Assembly: GCA_019314005.1 (NCBI GenBank)
Contig: JAFDAE010000019.1
Span: 1 to 14,896 of the forward strand
Direction of reading: 5' to 3'
Length of the DNA stretch: 14,896 nucleotides
From: Deltaproteobacteria bacterium
GTDB lineage: Bacteria; Desulfobacterota; Desulfobacteria; C00003060; C00003106
Positions 6,565 through 14,896 of the stretch are shown here, piece after piece. Numbering within the stretch: the stretch's first letter is position 1; the number at the start of each line of letters is the position of its first letter. A program made the translations under genes and the position numbers. The notes below the pieces were generated by a model. It worked only from the letters and a program-made list of their open reading frames with translations. It had not been told where the DNA came from and did not search any database.

Positions 6565-8634
6565 GTGAAAGAAAAACTACAATTCACTTTTGGTATTCAC
6601 TCTCACCAACCAATAGGCAATTACGATCACGTAATCGATTCTTTAACCAGCAAATGTTATCTCCCTTTCCTTGAAGCAGTTAAAGAACATCCTTTTTTCA
6701 AAATCAACATCCACTTTAGCGGCATTCTACTTGCGTGGCTGGAAAAACACCGCCCCAAAGTTATCGAACTCCTCGCGGAATTGGTCCAAAAAGGACAGGC
6801 AGAACTTTTAACCGGCGGTTTCTATGAACCGGTACTGACAGCCATCCCCCGAGACGATCGTCTGAGGCAAATCGAAAAGCTGCAAGAATTCATAGCAAAA
6901 CGGTTTAATTGTACTCCCAAAGGATTATGGCTGACCGAAAGGGCTTGGGAACCACAGGTGGCGGAAGATCTTATCACGGCAGGGATAAAATACGTAGTAG
7001 TTGATGACAGACACTTTCTTGTGTCTGGATTCGACAGAGAAAACCTACATGCCTATTATCTCACAGAAGCAGAGGGGAAACCCTTGGCTATATTCCCGAT
7101 AGATGAACACCTTCGCTACCTGATACCGTTTCAACCCCCCGAACATCTTGTTGCTTATCTTGAGCGGCTGCATCGATCAGGCCACCCCATGGCGATTTAT
7201 ATTGATGACGGAGAAAAATTCGGGGCCTGGCCGGGTACGCACAAATGGATCTATGAAGATGGTTGGTTGAATAACTTCTTTGAAGCTCTAAAGGTTGCAT
7301 CAGAGTCCTTTATGAGCATGGCCACCTTTTCGGAGATCATTGAGTCTACCGCTCCTTCCGGCCTGGCCTATCTTTCGACCTCCTCCTACAGAGAGATGGA
7401 AGAATGGAGTCTGCCGGCTGCCCACGTTGAACGAATCGAGATCCTAAAAACACGCATAGGGGCTGATTGGAAGGGCTTCTCCCCCCATATACGAGGCGGG
7501 CATTGGCGTAATTTCTTTGTCAAATATCCGGAATCTAATCTTTTGCACAAAAAAATGCTCTTTTTGCGAAAACTCATCAAAGAACAAACCGACGACGCCC
7601 CGGAAATCCTTGATTATCTGTATGCCGCACAATGTAACGACGCTTACTGGCACGGGGTCTTCGGAGGCCTCTATCTGCCGCACTTACGCCACGCATTGTG
7701 GGAGCATCTTATCATAGCTGAACGCGCTGTGCGCAAACAAGAAGGGCTCGCCATAGATACGATCGATATTGATTTTGACGGAGATGTTGAAGTCTACGCG
7801 CACTCATCCAAATTCTCTGCAATTATAAAACCTAACTGCGGGGGCCAATTGGTGGAATTTTCTGATTTTAAAACTCCTATAAATCTGTTGAATACACTTA
7901 CCAGGTATAAGGAATCGTATCACATACAGCACGCAGAGACTGTTGCGGCAGAAGGAGATAAAGCTGAAGGCGTTGCAAGCATACACGATATAAAAAAGGA
8001 CAGCGCGTTACTGGGGCGGCTGGAATTTGACCTCTATCGAAGGGGCGGCATGATCAATCGCTTCTTTCTCTTAAATAGTGAAGATCAAGAGTATGCCCCT
8101 TTTGACGAAATAGGAGATTTTGCAGACCGGCCATTTTCATTTTCTGTAGACGGTCCTCGTGTCACCATGATAAGAGAAGGACACATCTTTATACATGAAG
8201 AAAAGTACCCCCTCTGTCTGCGAAAAAACGTGACCTTTTCCGCGGAAGGCGACCTGGCCATTGAACATGAACTGAAAAACAGGGGTGAAAGCGCTGTTTC
8301 CTGCGCCTTCGGTATTGAATGGAACTGGTTCCCCCACATTATGTTAACAGGCAAGGGTTCCTTTGAGATCAATGACCATCCCGCATCCTTTGAAGCTCCT
8401 TCCACTCACAAAGAAGTAACCTCGGTTGCTTTTAAGGCCGGCCAGGAAGGCATAGGTCTCACCATGCGGTTCTCCTCTCCCACTTCTCTCAGGGTCTATC
8501 CTGTTCATACCGTCTATCAATCAGAAGAGGGGTTTGAAAAAGTCCTCCAGGCTATATCTGTTATGCCCTTCTGGCCTATTGATCTGGAGCCTGGCGAGCA
8601 ATGGAAGACCAGCATGCAGATTATACTCAATTGA
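6565..8634 (+). CDS. GH57 4-alpha-glucanotransferase / alpha-amylase
   Basis: A 689-residue protein with all GH57 signatures: GIHSHQP near residue 10; GGFYEPVL; WLTERAWEP, with E125 matching the catalytic nucleophile (E123 of Thermococcus litoralis glucanotransferase); IYIDDGEKFGAWPGT, with D215 matching the acid/base Asp (D214); and NDAYWHGVFGG around residues 358-366. After the catalytic barrel come DUF1925- and DUF1926-type regions (central helices, then the beta-sandwich from about residue 395). That architecture is characteristic of the T. litoralis-type disproportionating enzymes, so glucanotransferase is preferred to hydrolysis, though amylase activity is possible. There is no signal peptide, so it is probably cytoplasmic. 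It starts at GTG 6565 with AGAGGTGG just upstream; no better ATG exists. It would process glucan chains together with the phosphorylase upstream. Confidence 0.9.
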   Translation: MKEKLQFTFGIHSHQPIGNYDHVIDSLTSKCYLPFLEAVKEHPFFKINIHFSGILLAWLEKHRPKVIELLAELVQKGQAELLTGGFYEPVLTAIPRDDRLRQIEKLQEFIAKRFNCTPKGLWLTERAWEPQVAEDLITAGIKYVVVDDRHFLVSGFDRENLHAYYLTEAEGKPLAIFPIDEHLRYLIPFQPPEHLVAYLERLHRSGHPMAIYIDDGEKFGAWPGTHKWIYEDGWLNNFFEALKVASESFMSMATFSEIIESTAPSGLAYLSTSSYREMEEWSLPAAHVERIEILKTRIGADWKGFSPHIRGGHWRNFFVKYPESNLLHKKMLFLRKLIKEQTDDAPEILDYLYAAQCNDAYWHGVFGGLYLPHLRHALWEHLIIAERAVRKQEGLAIDTIDIDFDGDVEVYAHSSKFSAIIKPNCGGQLVEFSDFKTPINLLNTLTRYKESYHIQHAETVAAEGDKAEGVASIHDIKKDSALLGRLEFDLYRRGGMINRFFLLNSEDQEYAPFDEIGDFADRPFSFSVDGPRVTMIREGHIFIHEEKYPLCLRKNVTFSAEGDLAIEHELKNRGESAVSCAFGIEWNWFPHIMLTGKGSFEINDHPASFEAPSTHKEVTSVAFKAGQEGIGLTMRFSSPTSLRVYPVHTVYQSEEGFEKVLQAISVMPFWPIDLEPGEQWKTSMQIILN

Positions 8635-8645
8635 CTTAGAGGTTA

Positions 8646-9611
8646 ATGATTTCGAACATAGTTAAATTCATATGGTGCTCACTTGTTATCCTCTTGTTCC
8701 AATCGTTTTTTCCCTATTCCGCCGGAGCTGAGAACAAACTAAAAGTAATTACCAGCATCTTCCCCTTTCAGGAGTTTGCCAAAGAGGTGGGCGGCGAAAG
8801 AGTAACGGTAGGTCTTCTACTCCCCCCGGGCGTGGAGGCCCATTCATGGGAACCTACCCCCAGCGATGTGCTGAAGGTCCTCCGGGCCGATGTTTTTATT
8901 TATGTGGGCGCGGGGATGGAGCCCTACATTCATGATATTCTGAGGGGAGCCGCGGGGAAGCAGTTGGTGGTGCTGGATTCCAGTAAAGAGGTCAGGCTCA
9001 TCAACAATAAAACCCAATCCTATCACGAGCACGGCAACAAGCATGAGACAGAACATGAACATCATAATTCTCACGGTCATCTTGACCCACACCTGTGGCT
9101 GGACGTTGAAAATGATATGAAAATCGTAAACAAAATAGCCAAAATCTTTTCCTCCAAAGACCCTCCCGGGGCTTCGTACTACGCCAAAAATGCCATTGCA
9201 TATAATAAAAAACTGAGCGCATTGGATGCTAAGTACAAAAAAGAATTGAAGCGCTGCCAACTGCGTACATTTGTATTTGGAGGACACGCGGCCTTTGCCT
9301 ACCTCGCCAAACGTTATGGCCTGGAGCAGATCCCCCTTTACGGAATAAACCCGGATTCTGAACCTACACCCAGAAAGTTGATCGAACTGGTAAAAATATC
9401 GCGCAAATATGGCATTACGTATATATACTTTGAGGAGTTGGTCAGTGATAAACTGGCCAGAGTCATGGCAAAGGAAATAGGCGCGCAGACCTTAGCGCTC
9501 AACCCGGGGGTAAATCTGACCCGGGACCAGCTTCGCAAAGGTACCACGTTTCTTGACATAATGGAGCAAAACCTTAAAAACCTTAAGAAAGGTCTTGGGT
9601 GTGACAACTGA
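8646..9611 (+). CDS. znuA: Zinc-type ABC transporter substrate-binding protein
   Basis: A 321-residue protein of the cluster A-I metal-binding family. The signal peptide is MISNIVKF plus a hydrophobic stretch, with probable cleavage after SAGA (residue 28). Conserved metal-site histidines are visible: H66 in GVEAHSWEP, H149 in DPHLWLD, and H214 in FGGHAAFAY. Between residues 127 and 145 lies a loop with eight histidines (H127, 129, 133, 137, 139, 140, 143, 145). Such a loop is typical of zinc rather than manganese binding proteins. It starts 11 bases after the GH57 stop with AGAGG at 8638-8642, and its 3' end overlaps the ATPase gene. Zinc is inferred from the His loop; manganese or iron cannot be excluded. 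The short upstream gap leaves no room for a Zur operator outside the GH57 coding sequence. Confidence 0.92.
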   Translation: MISNIVKFIWCSLVILLFQSFFPYSAGAENKLKVITSIFPFQEFAKEVGGERVTVGLLLPPGVEAHSWEPTPSDVLKVLRADVFIYVGAGMEPYIHDILRGAAGKQLVVLDSSKEVRLINNKTQSYHEHGNKHETEHEHHNSHGHLDPHLWLDVENDMKIVNKIAKIFSSKDPPGASYYAKNAIAYNKKLSALDAKYKKELKRCQLRTFVFGGHAAFAYLAKRYGLEQIPLYGINPDSEPTPRKLIELVKISRKYGITYIYFEELVSDKLARVMAKEIGAQTLALNPGVNLTRDQLRKGTTFLDIMEQNLKNLKKGLGCDN

Positions 9612-10356
9612 CAGCGTACAGGTCAGAGTAGAGAAGGTGGACTTTTCTTACGAAGCGACCCATGTGCTCATAGAGGTTGACCTTACGATTACTCAAGGAG
9701 ATTTCTTAGCCATCATAGGTCCCAACGGGTCCGGCAAGTCCACCCTCCTTAAAGTCATATTGGGGCTGCTCCCTGTCCAACAGGGGAACGTTATTATTTT
9801 CGGTCAGGACCTGGCACATTTTTCCCAGTGGTCCAAAATCGGCTATGTTCCACAGAAGGCGGCCCACTCAGGGGTATTCTTCCCCGCTTCGGTGGAAGAG
9901 GTGGTGGCAATGGGCCTTTTGTCCAAAAAGAAGTTCCCCAAGATTCTTAGACACCGGGATAAAGAGTCGGTGGAAAAGGCCCTGGAACGAGTTAACATGA
10001 ATGATTTTAGGAGACGTCGTATCGGAGAATTATCCGGCGGCCAACAACAGCGGATCTTTATCGCCCGGGCAATTGTCAACGAACCGGAGATCCTGTTTTT
10101 AGACGAACCAACTGCCGGTGTGGATGCCGAAACCCAACAACGATTTTATGAGATGTTGGATATGTTGAATAAAGATCACGACATCACAATTGTTATGGTT
10201 ACCCATGATGTGGGGATAGTAACCAAACATGTAAACAAGGTGGCCTGCCTTAACCAGCGTCTCGTGTTCCATGGCACCCACGACGAATTCTGCTCTTCCT
10301 CCGTGGTGCAAGATATTTTAAAAGGGGAACACCATTTGGTTTGCCACAGGCATTGA
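9601..10356 (+). CDS. znuC: Zinc-type ABC transporter ATP-binding protein
   Basis: A 251-residue ABC ATPase. The Walker A GPNGSGKST is at residues 40-48, the signature LSGGQQQR at 144-151, the Walker B ILFLDEP with D168/E169, and the H-loop VTHD with H202. Length matches the ZnuC/MntB family. GTG 9601 is preferred: AGAAAGG at 9586-9592 lies 8 bases upstream. It overlaps the last 11 bases of the binding protein gene, implying coupled translation. TTG at 9595 is an in-frame alternative. The protein would power metal import with the permease encoded downstream, from which it is separated by a 274-base gap that holds a repeat element. Confidence 0.92.
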   Translation: MTTDSVQVRVEKVDFSYEATHVLIEVDLTITQGDFLAIIGPNGSGKSTLLKVILGLLPVQQGNVIIFGQDLAHFSQWSKIGYVPQKAAHSGVFFPASVEEVVAMGLLSKKKFPKILRHRDKESVEKALERVNMNDFRRRRIGELSGGQQQRIFIARAIVNEPEILFLDEPTAGVDAETQQRFYEMLDMLNKDHDITIVMVTHDVGIVTKHVNKVACLNQRLVFHGTHDEFCSSSVVQDILKGEHHLVCHRH

Positions 10357-10370
10357 AAACGTAACCGTTT

Positions 10371-10578
10371 ACTTCACCGCAAAGACGCAAAGGACGCAAA
10401 GTTTTAAGGTCTATTAAAGTTTAAAGTGAGCTAAAGTGCCTAAAGTGAGCTAAAGTTGTGGAACTTGCTTTCGGCAAGAACAATTATAGAACAGATAAAA
10501 TTCCTTAACTTTAGTCACTTCAAACTTTAACTCACTTTAGCTCACTTCAGAGACTTTGCGCCTGGTTTGCGGTGAACT
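10371..10578. repeat. Intergenic palindromic element 3 (CGCAAAG / TAAAGTGAGC arms) inside the zinc operon
   Basis: The outer left arm (10371-10402) contains TTCACCGCAAAG followed by degenerate CGCAAAGGA units; the outer right arm (10551-10578) is the inverse, ending TTGCGGTGAACT. The inner left arm (10413-10456) repeats TAAAGTGAGC about four times with variants; the inner right arm (10505-10550) is its inverse, with TTTAGCTCACTT. The unpaired centre has a small hairpin, CTTGC/GCAAG, at 10464-10478. It lies between the ATPase and the permease genes and fills most of that gap. The CGCAAAG unit type is familiar to me from intergenic regions of several environmental bacteria. No open frame or transposase. 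Confidence 0.8.
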
Positions 10579-10615
10579 ATTACTATTTTGTTATCCCGTT
10601 CATCCTGTCTAATTA

Positions 10616-10622
10616 AAAGAGG
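10616..10622 (+). promoter_or_regulatory. Ribosome binding site deciding the TTG start of the permease
   Basis: AAAGAGG lies 8 bases before TTG 10631. It follows the palindromic element and gives the only good start signal for the permease, which has no ATG in a suitable place. Confidence 0.65.
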
Positions 10623-10630
10623 TATCGCGT

Positions 10631-11467
10631 TTGGAAACTATCTTTTCCTACGGTTTCATGCAGAGGGCGCTTATCGCGGGACTGGCCGTGGCCGTGACCT
10701 GCGCCATTCTGGGAGTGTTTCTTGTTCTTAGAAAGGATGCCATGATAGGCCATGGTCTTGCTCACGTGACTTTCGGAGGCGTGGCCCTGGGACTTTTTTT
10801 GCAGGTTACTCCCATTCTGGCAGCCATGGCGGTCTCCATACTGGCAGCCCTTGGTATTCTGAAACTCAAAGAAAAGGCCGGGTTGTATGAGGACACGGCA
10901 TTGGGTATATTCTCCAGCGTTGGTATGGCAGTAGGTATCATCCTTGTAAGCCTTGCAGGGAGTTTTAACGTCAATCTTTTGAGCTTTTTATTTGGGAACA
11001 TCCTTGCTATTGAACCATTTGAGGTCTGGGTTTCTCTGGGACTCACCGTGGCGGTACTCTTAACTGTCTCACTTTTCTACCATGAGTTGTTTTACCTTAC
11101 CTTTGACCCTGAGTCTGCCGCGACCGCCGGAATCAAGGTCAAAAGATTAGAAGCGGTATTAGCAGTGCTGTCCGCGATAACCGTGGTATTGGGCATGAAA
11201 GTAGTGGGTATACTCCTTGTGGCCGCATTAATGGTAATACCATCCGCAGCAGGTCTCATGCTGGCCGGCAACTTCCGCCAGGCCATGCTTATTTCTGCTG
11301 TGGTAGCTATCCTATCGGTTTTCCTGGGCCTATTGAGCGCCTTCTACTGGGATCTTCCCGCTTCCGGCTCCATTGTTATTCTCTCCTTTCTTTTTTTTCT
11401 TATTTTATTTTCAGTACGTGTTTTGAAAAGGAGAGTAAACCGAGCCAAATCCGGCGTTTTGTCTTGA
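10631..11467 (+). CDS. znuB: Zinc-type ABC transporter permease
   Basis: A 278-residue polytopic protein of the ABC-3 (ZnuB/TroC) permease family. It has about 7-8 hydrophobic segments, from ALIAGLAVAVTCAILGVFLVL at the N-terminus to a final ILSFLFFLILFSV. The conserved LRKDAMIGHGLAHVTFGGVALG just after the first segment contains the family His/Gly-rich loop. VVGILLVAALMVIPSAAGLM is the characteristic late motif. The C-terminus is basic (RVLKRRVNRAKS). The start is TTG at 10631, an uncommon start codon, supported by AAAGAGG 8 bases upstream. It completes the importer with the upstream binding protein and ATPase. Length is usual for the family. Confidence 0.92.
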   Translation: METIFSYGFMQRALIAGLAVAVTCAILGVFLVLRKDAMIGHGLAHVTFGGVALGLFLQVTPILAAMAVSILAALGILKLKEKAGLYEDTALGIFSSVGMAVGIILVSLAGSFNVNLLSFLFGNILAIEPFEVWVSLGLTVAVLLTVSLFYHELFYLTFDPESAATAGIKVKRLEAVLAVLSAITVVLGMKVVGILLVAALMVIPSAAGLMLAGNFRQAMLISAVVAILSVFLGLLSAFYWDLPASGSIVILSFLFFLILFSVRVLKRRVNRAKSGVLS

Positions 11468-11492
11468 CACCCCTCCTGAAATACGTTAGCAA
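11464..11492 (+). promoter_or_regulatory. Possible sigma-70 promoter ahead of lysS (weak)
   Basis: TTGACA at 11464-11469 is a perfect -35 box overlapping the permease stop codon. At 17 bases spacing the -10 is only TAGCAA (three of six consensus bases). This is the only promoter-like match I found in the window; the poor -10 makes it doubtful. Confidence 0.2.
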
Positions 11493-11526
11493 AAAGGATT
11501 CAACTTTTTGAAAGGCTTGGAGATAT

Positions 11527-13008
11527 ATGCAAGAGACAAGTGAAGTTATACGCCAATGTCATGAAAAGGCAAAGAGCATGGCCGCCGACGGTATTGATCT
11601 CTACCCGAATGATTTTCAGGTAGAGCATACAGTCTCTGATATTTGGCGGTCTTTAGAAAAGAACAAAGAAACAGAAGAGGGGAACCCCGTCTTTATTGTG
11701 GCCGGCCGGGTTATATCTATGAGGCGATTCGGGAAGGCTGCCTTTTTCCACATATTGGACCGCACGGGAAAAATTCAGGCTTATATTCAGCAAAACGAGG
11801 TTGGTAAAGAATCTTACGCTATCTTTAAAAAGATCGACAGAGGGGATTATGTTGGCTTAAAAGGGACGGTGTTTCAAACAAAGACCGGAGAGTGGTCATT
11901 GTTGGTTCATGAGTTTTTTCTTGTTGCTAAAGCCATCCGCCCTCTTCCCGAAAAATTTCATGGATTGAAGGACCCTGAAAAAAGATACAGGCAGCGTTAT
12001 CTCGACCTGATCATGAACCAGAATGTCAGAGAAATTTTTTTAAAACGAAGCCTTATTGTCCAAGCATTTCGCAATTTCTTGGTCAACCGAGATTATTGTG
12101 AAGTGGAAACACCCATGATGCAGCCGATTCCTGGAGGGGCGGAGGCCAAGCCATTCAAAACTTACCATAACGCCCTTGGTATGGAACTGTTTTTGAGAAT
12201 TGCCCCGGAACTATATCTTAAGCGTTTGGTGATAGGAGGGGTTGAGCGGGTTTTTGAAATCAATAGAAATTTTAGAAACGAGGGGATCTCCACGCAACAC
12301 AATCCTGAATTCACTATGCTTGAATTCTATCAGGCCTATGCCACCTATGAGGATCTGATGAAATTGACCGAGGAGATGTTCGTATATGTGGCTAAAGAAG
12401 TTTCAGGAGACACTACTATTGTATACCAGGAGAATGAGATTGACTTTAATCCGCCATGGCAGCGCATGACACTATATGACGCTTTAACAACATTAGGCGG
12501 TATTCCCACTGAAATTTTGGACGACAAAGAGAAGCTGAGAGCTTTTGCCTCAGAGCGCTCAATACCTCTTCAGAAAAGTCATAGGCTCGGAAAAATATTG
12601 GCCAAATTGTTTGATGTCCTGGTAGAGCCAAAGTTAATACAGCCCACATTTATCACTGGTTATCCTACGGATATTTCCCCTCTTTCCAGAAAGAATTCTT
12701 CCGATCCCAGCCTTACGGATCGTTTTGAGTTGTTTATCGCGGGCCGCGAGATCGCTAATGGTTTCTCCGAGTTGAACGATCCGGTTGATCAGAAAGAGCG
12801 CTTTTTGCAGCAGGTTGCTGATCGGGATGCCGGAGATGAAGAGGCTCATTATATGGATGCTGAGTATATTCAAGCGCTCGAGTATGGCATGCCTCCCACT
12901 GCAGGAGAAGGAATAGGAATAGACCGAGTTGTTATGCTGCTGACGAATGCGCTCTCCATTCGTGAGGTAATTTTTTTCCCTCACTTGAAAACAGCACAAA
13001 AGAGGTAG
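11527..13008 (+). CDS. lysS: Lysyl-tRNA synthetase, class II
   Basis: A 493-residue enzyme that charges tRNA-Lys with lysine. Residues about 55-150 form the OB-fold anticodon-binding domain (VFIVAGRVISMRRFGKAAFF onward). The catalytic core has the class II motif 1 region around VETPMMQPIPGGAEAKPF, motif 2 VFEINRNFRNEG at residues 242-253 followed by HNPEFTMLEFYQAY, and motif 3 GEGIGIDRVVMLL with R467. All key residues are present and the length is typical. ATG 11527 has a modest TGGAGA just upstream. The gene is followed 17 bases later by a lipoprotein-release permease, an order I know from Deltaproteobacteria. It begins 59 bases after the permease of the zinc importer, so it may be a separate transcription unit or a continuation. 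Confidence 0.96.
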   Translation: MQETSEVIRQCHEKAKSMAADGIDLYPNDFQVEHTVSDIWRSLEKNKETEEGNPVFIVAGRVISMRRFGKAAFFHILDRTGKIQAYIQQNEVGKESYAIFKKIDRGDYVGLKGTVFQTKTGEWSLLVHEFFLVAKAIRPLPEKFHGLKDPEKRYRQRYLDLIMNQNVREIFLKRSLIVQAFRNFLVNRDYCEVETPMMQPIPGGAEAKPFKTYHNALGMELFLRIAPELYLKRLVIGGVERVFEINRNFRNEGISTQHNPEFTMLEFYQAYATYEDLMKLTEEMFVYVAKEVSGDTTIVYQENEIDFNPPWQRMTLYDALTTLGGIPTEILDDKEKLRAFASERSIPLQKSHRLGKILAKLFDVLVEPKLIQPTFITGYPTDISPLSRKNSSDPSLTDRFELFIAGREIANGFSELNDPVDQKERFLQQVADRDAGDEEAHYMDAEYIQALEYGMPPTAGEGIGIDRVVMLLTNALSIREVIFFPHLKTAQKR

Positions 13009-13025
13009 TTTCAAAAAGGATAACA

Positions 13026-14285
13026 ATGGCATTTGAATGGTTTATAGGCACTCGCTATTTGCGTGCCAAACGGGCACAGACCTTTATTTCGATCATTACA
13101 GTGATATCGATTGCCGGAGTCACTGTAGGGGTCATGGCTTTGATTGTTGTCATTGCAGTCATGACAGGGTTTGAGACGGATTTGAGAGAAAAAATTCTCG
13201 GGGTGACTTCTCACGTTGTTGTGATGCAACACGGGGGAGGTATAGAGGATCATCATGCTTTACGCAAGCGGGTGGAAAAAATTGACGGAGTAATTGCGGC
13301 AACCCCGTTCACTTATACCCAGGTAATGTTAAAATCAGCATCAAAAGTTTCAGGGGCTATCTTAAGAGGAATTGAACCACAAACAGCCGGTCGGGTGGTT
13401 GATATTGAAAAAAATCTTACGGAGGGGAGCCTGAAGGCGCTTGAAGAACCTACAAGATCTGATGAGTCTTTCCCGGGAAGGCCTGGTGGCATTGTACCCG
13501 GCATCATCCTTGGCAGGGAACTGGCTATGACCCTTGGCGTGAGGGAAGGCGACGTAGTATATGTAATTTCTCCCAGAGGGATGCTTACTCCAATCGGGCA
13601 GGTCCCCGGCATGAAGAGATTCAGGGTGTCGGGAATCTTTAAGTCAGGTATGTACGAGTATGATTCGTCGTTGGCCTATATTGGTTTACACGAAGCGCAA
13701 AAGATATTGAGAATGGGCGATAAGGTAACCGGGATCGAAATAAGGGTCCGGGACATTTACGAGGCTGGATCTATTGCTCAGTTGGTTGAGGATTCTTTGG
13801 GCTATCCTTTTTGGACACGTGATTGGATGCGCATGAACAGAAATCTCTTTTCAGCCCTGAAACTTGAAAAGACCGCCATGTTTATCATCCTCACATTAAT
13901 TGTTTTAGTCGCTGCTTTCAATATCGCCGGCACATTGATCATGATGGTCATGGATAAGAATAAGGATATTGCAATCCTGAAGTCTATGGGAGCGACAAGT
14001 CGGAGCATCAAAAAGATATTTGTCTATGAAGGATTAATAATAGGGATTGTCGGAACATTTTTAGGGGTGTGTGGAGGCGCTCTACTGTGTTGGCTGCTTG
14101 CGCAATACAAGTTTATAGAATTGCCGGGAGATGTTTACTACATTTCTACGCTTCCGGTTCGGATGAAGTTTATGGATGTTGCCATAATTTCGGTTGGCGC
14201 CATTGCCATCAGTTTTCTGGCCACCCTTTACCCGGCTCGACAGGCGGCCAGGCTTGATCCTGTTCAGGCTCTTCGTTATGAATAA
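13026..14285 (+). CDS. lolC: Lipoprotein-releasing ABC transporter permease, LolC/LolE type
   Basis: A 419-residue membrane protein. [20 protein letters not shown] followed by a long hydrophobic segment (residues about 19-48) is the signature opening of LolC/LolE. A large periplasmic domain covers about residues 50-280. Then come three more membrane segments, at about 283-308, 331-360 and 382-400, and the typical ending [19 protein letters not shown]. It would extract mature lipoproteins from the inner membrane and pass them to LolA. AAGGA at 13016-13020 is 5 bases before the ATG. Only one permease is visible here, so the transporter may use a single LolC/E-like (LolF-type) subunit as a homodimer; a second gene outside the window is possible. 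It overlaps the start of the ATPase gene. Confidence 0.92.
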   Translation: MAFEWFIGTRYLRAKRAQTFISIITVISIAGVTVGVMALIVVIAVMTGFETDLREKILGVTSHVVVMQHGGGIEDHHALRKRVEKIDGVIAATPFTYTQVMLKSASKVSGAILRGIEPQTAGRVVDIEKNLTEGSLKALEEPTRSDESFPGRPGGIVPGIILGRELAMTLGVREGDVVYVISPRGMLTPIGQVPGMKRFRVSGIFKSGMYEYDSSLAYIGLHEAQKILRMGDKVTGIEIRVRDIYEAGSIAQLVEDSLGYPFWTRDWMRMNRNLFSALKLEKTAMFIILTLIVLVAAFNIAGTLIMMVMDKNKDIAILKSMGATSRSIKKIFVYEGLIIGIVGTFLGVCGGALLCWLLAQYKFIELPGDVYYISTLPVRMKFMDVAIISVGAIAISFLATLYPARQAARLDPVQALRYE

Positions 14286-14896
14286 ATCGGTCCCAATGAT
14301 CACCATACAAAACCTTTTCAAAAGATTTAAGAGCGGGAAAAATGTCGTAGAGGTCCTAAAAGGCATCGACCTGGATATAGAGGAAAGAAGCACTACGGCT
14401 ATTATGGGGGCTTCCGGTGTCGGCAAATCGACCCTCCTTCACATCATGGGGACTATTGAGCGACCGGACACAGGGAAGATGCTGTTTCGGGGGAAAGAGG
14501 TCTTTGCATTCGACGATGAGGATTTAGCACAGTTTAGAAACCGCTCAATCGGTTTTATATTTCAATTTCACCATCTCCTTCCGGAATTCAATGCGCTTGA
14601 AAACGTAATGATGCCCGCTCTAATTAGTAGGATGAAGCGATCAGAAGCAATGGCCAAAGCAGAGTCTGTCCTGGATCGCGTCGGTCTTTCAGGACGTCTT
14701 ACGCACCGGGTAGGTGAGCTGTCCGGTGGAGAGCAGCAGCGTGTCGCCATAGCACGATCATTGGTCTTGCAGCCGGCAGTCCTTTTGGCTGATGAACCAA
14801 CAGGGAACCTGGACACAAAAAACAGCCGCAAGATCCATGAGCTGCTTCTTTTATTGAACAAAGAATTGGGGATTACTCTAATAGTGGTAACCCACA
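14278..14896 (+). CDS. lolD: Lipoprotein-releasing ABC transporter ATPase, LolD type (3' end outside window)
   Basis: An open frame of 206 visible residues that runs off the window edge. The Walker [10 protein letters not shown] is at residues 44-52 (K50), followed by the Q-loop segment [20 protein letters not shown], the signature LSGGEQQR, the Walker [13 protein letters not shown], and the H-loop VVTH at the very last codons. The FHHLLPEF...ENV stretch favours LolD over FtsE or MacB. About 20 C-terminal residues are missing. ATG 14278 overlaps the permease stop by 8 bases, suggesting coupled translation; ATG 14296 is an in-frame alternative. Neither has a good Shine-Dalgarno. It would power release of lipoproteins with the permease just upstream. 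Confidence 0.93.
   Translation, partial: MNKSVPMITIQNLFKRFKSGKNVVEVLKGIDLDIEERSTTAIMGASGVGKSTLLHIMGTIERPDTGKMLFRGKEVFAFDDEDLAQFRNRSIGFIFQFHHLLPEFNALENVMMPALISRMKRSEAMAKAESVLDRVGLSGRLTHRVGELSGGEQQRVAIARSLVLQPAVLLADEPTGNLDTKNSRKIHELLLLLNKELGITLIVVTH

Noticed and set aside
10381..10456. Possible CRISPR-like or simple tandem array from repeated CGCAAAG and TAAAGTGAGC units
   Set aside because: Units are only 7-10 bases, have no spacers, and are mirrored as an inverted copy downstream; no cas genes are present.
11490..11510. CAAAAAG/CTTTTTG hairpin as a terminator between the zinc permease and lysS
   Set aside because: The stem is seven pairs, nearly all A-T, and no T-tract follows; too weak to call.

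Overview
The window reads as chromosomal DNA of a Gram-negative bacterium with an outer membrane. It carries two lipoprotein genes, a LolC/E-type permease and a LolD-type ATPase. The gene mix (lysS next to lolC/lolD, a TPR lipoprotein followed by a LolB-like lipoprotein, a Mut7-C protein, a DUF3417-type glucan phosphorylase, a GH57 glucanotransferase, and short-period palindromic repeats between genes) best fits a Desulfobacterota (deltaproteobacterial) sulfate reducer or syntroph. That assignment is inference from gene content; no rRNA or other direct marker is present. All recognised genes are on the + strand and no stretch over 300 bases lacks a gene.

Layout. (1) 2-370: the 3' end of a probable HD-domain protein, closed by a hairpin and T-tract terminator that overlaps its stop codon. 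(2) 410-3086: a TPR-repeat lipoprotein and a LolB-like lipoprotein, separated by a palindromic repeat element. (3) 3118-3567: a Mut7-C/zinc-ribbon protein. (4) 3580-8634: an alpha-glucan metabolism cluster made of a glucan phosphorylase, a 62-residue SAP-like protein with a cysteine cluster, a second palindromic element, and a GH57 4-alpha-glucanotransferase. (5) 8646-11467: a zinc-type ABC importer in the order binding protein, ATPase, permease, with a third palindromic element between ATPase and permease. (6) 11527 to the window end: lysyl-tRNA synthetase, then the lipoprotein-release permease and its ATPase, which is cut by the window edge.

How the genes work together. The phosphorylase and the GH57 enzyme would jointly degrade and remodel glycogen or other alpha-1,4-glucan, the phosphorylase releasing glucose-1-phosphate from chains that the transferase disproportionates. 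The importer starts 11 bases after the GH57 stop, so it probably shares a transcript with the glucan genes. LolC/LolD would extract lipoproteins from the inner membrane; the LolB-like lipoprotein at 2295 could be a receptor on the outer membrane side, but this link is speculative.

Most of the window is ordinary housekeeping. The least explained parts are the three intergenic palindromes built from degenerate short tandem repeats, and the small cysteine-cluster protein between the two glucan enzymes. I saw no CRISPR array, transposase, tRNA, rRNA or phage gene, and no clear sign of a wholly new multi-gene system.
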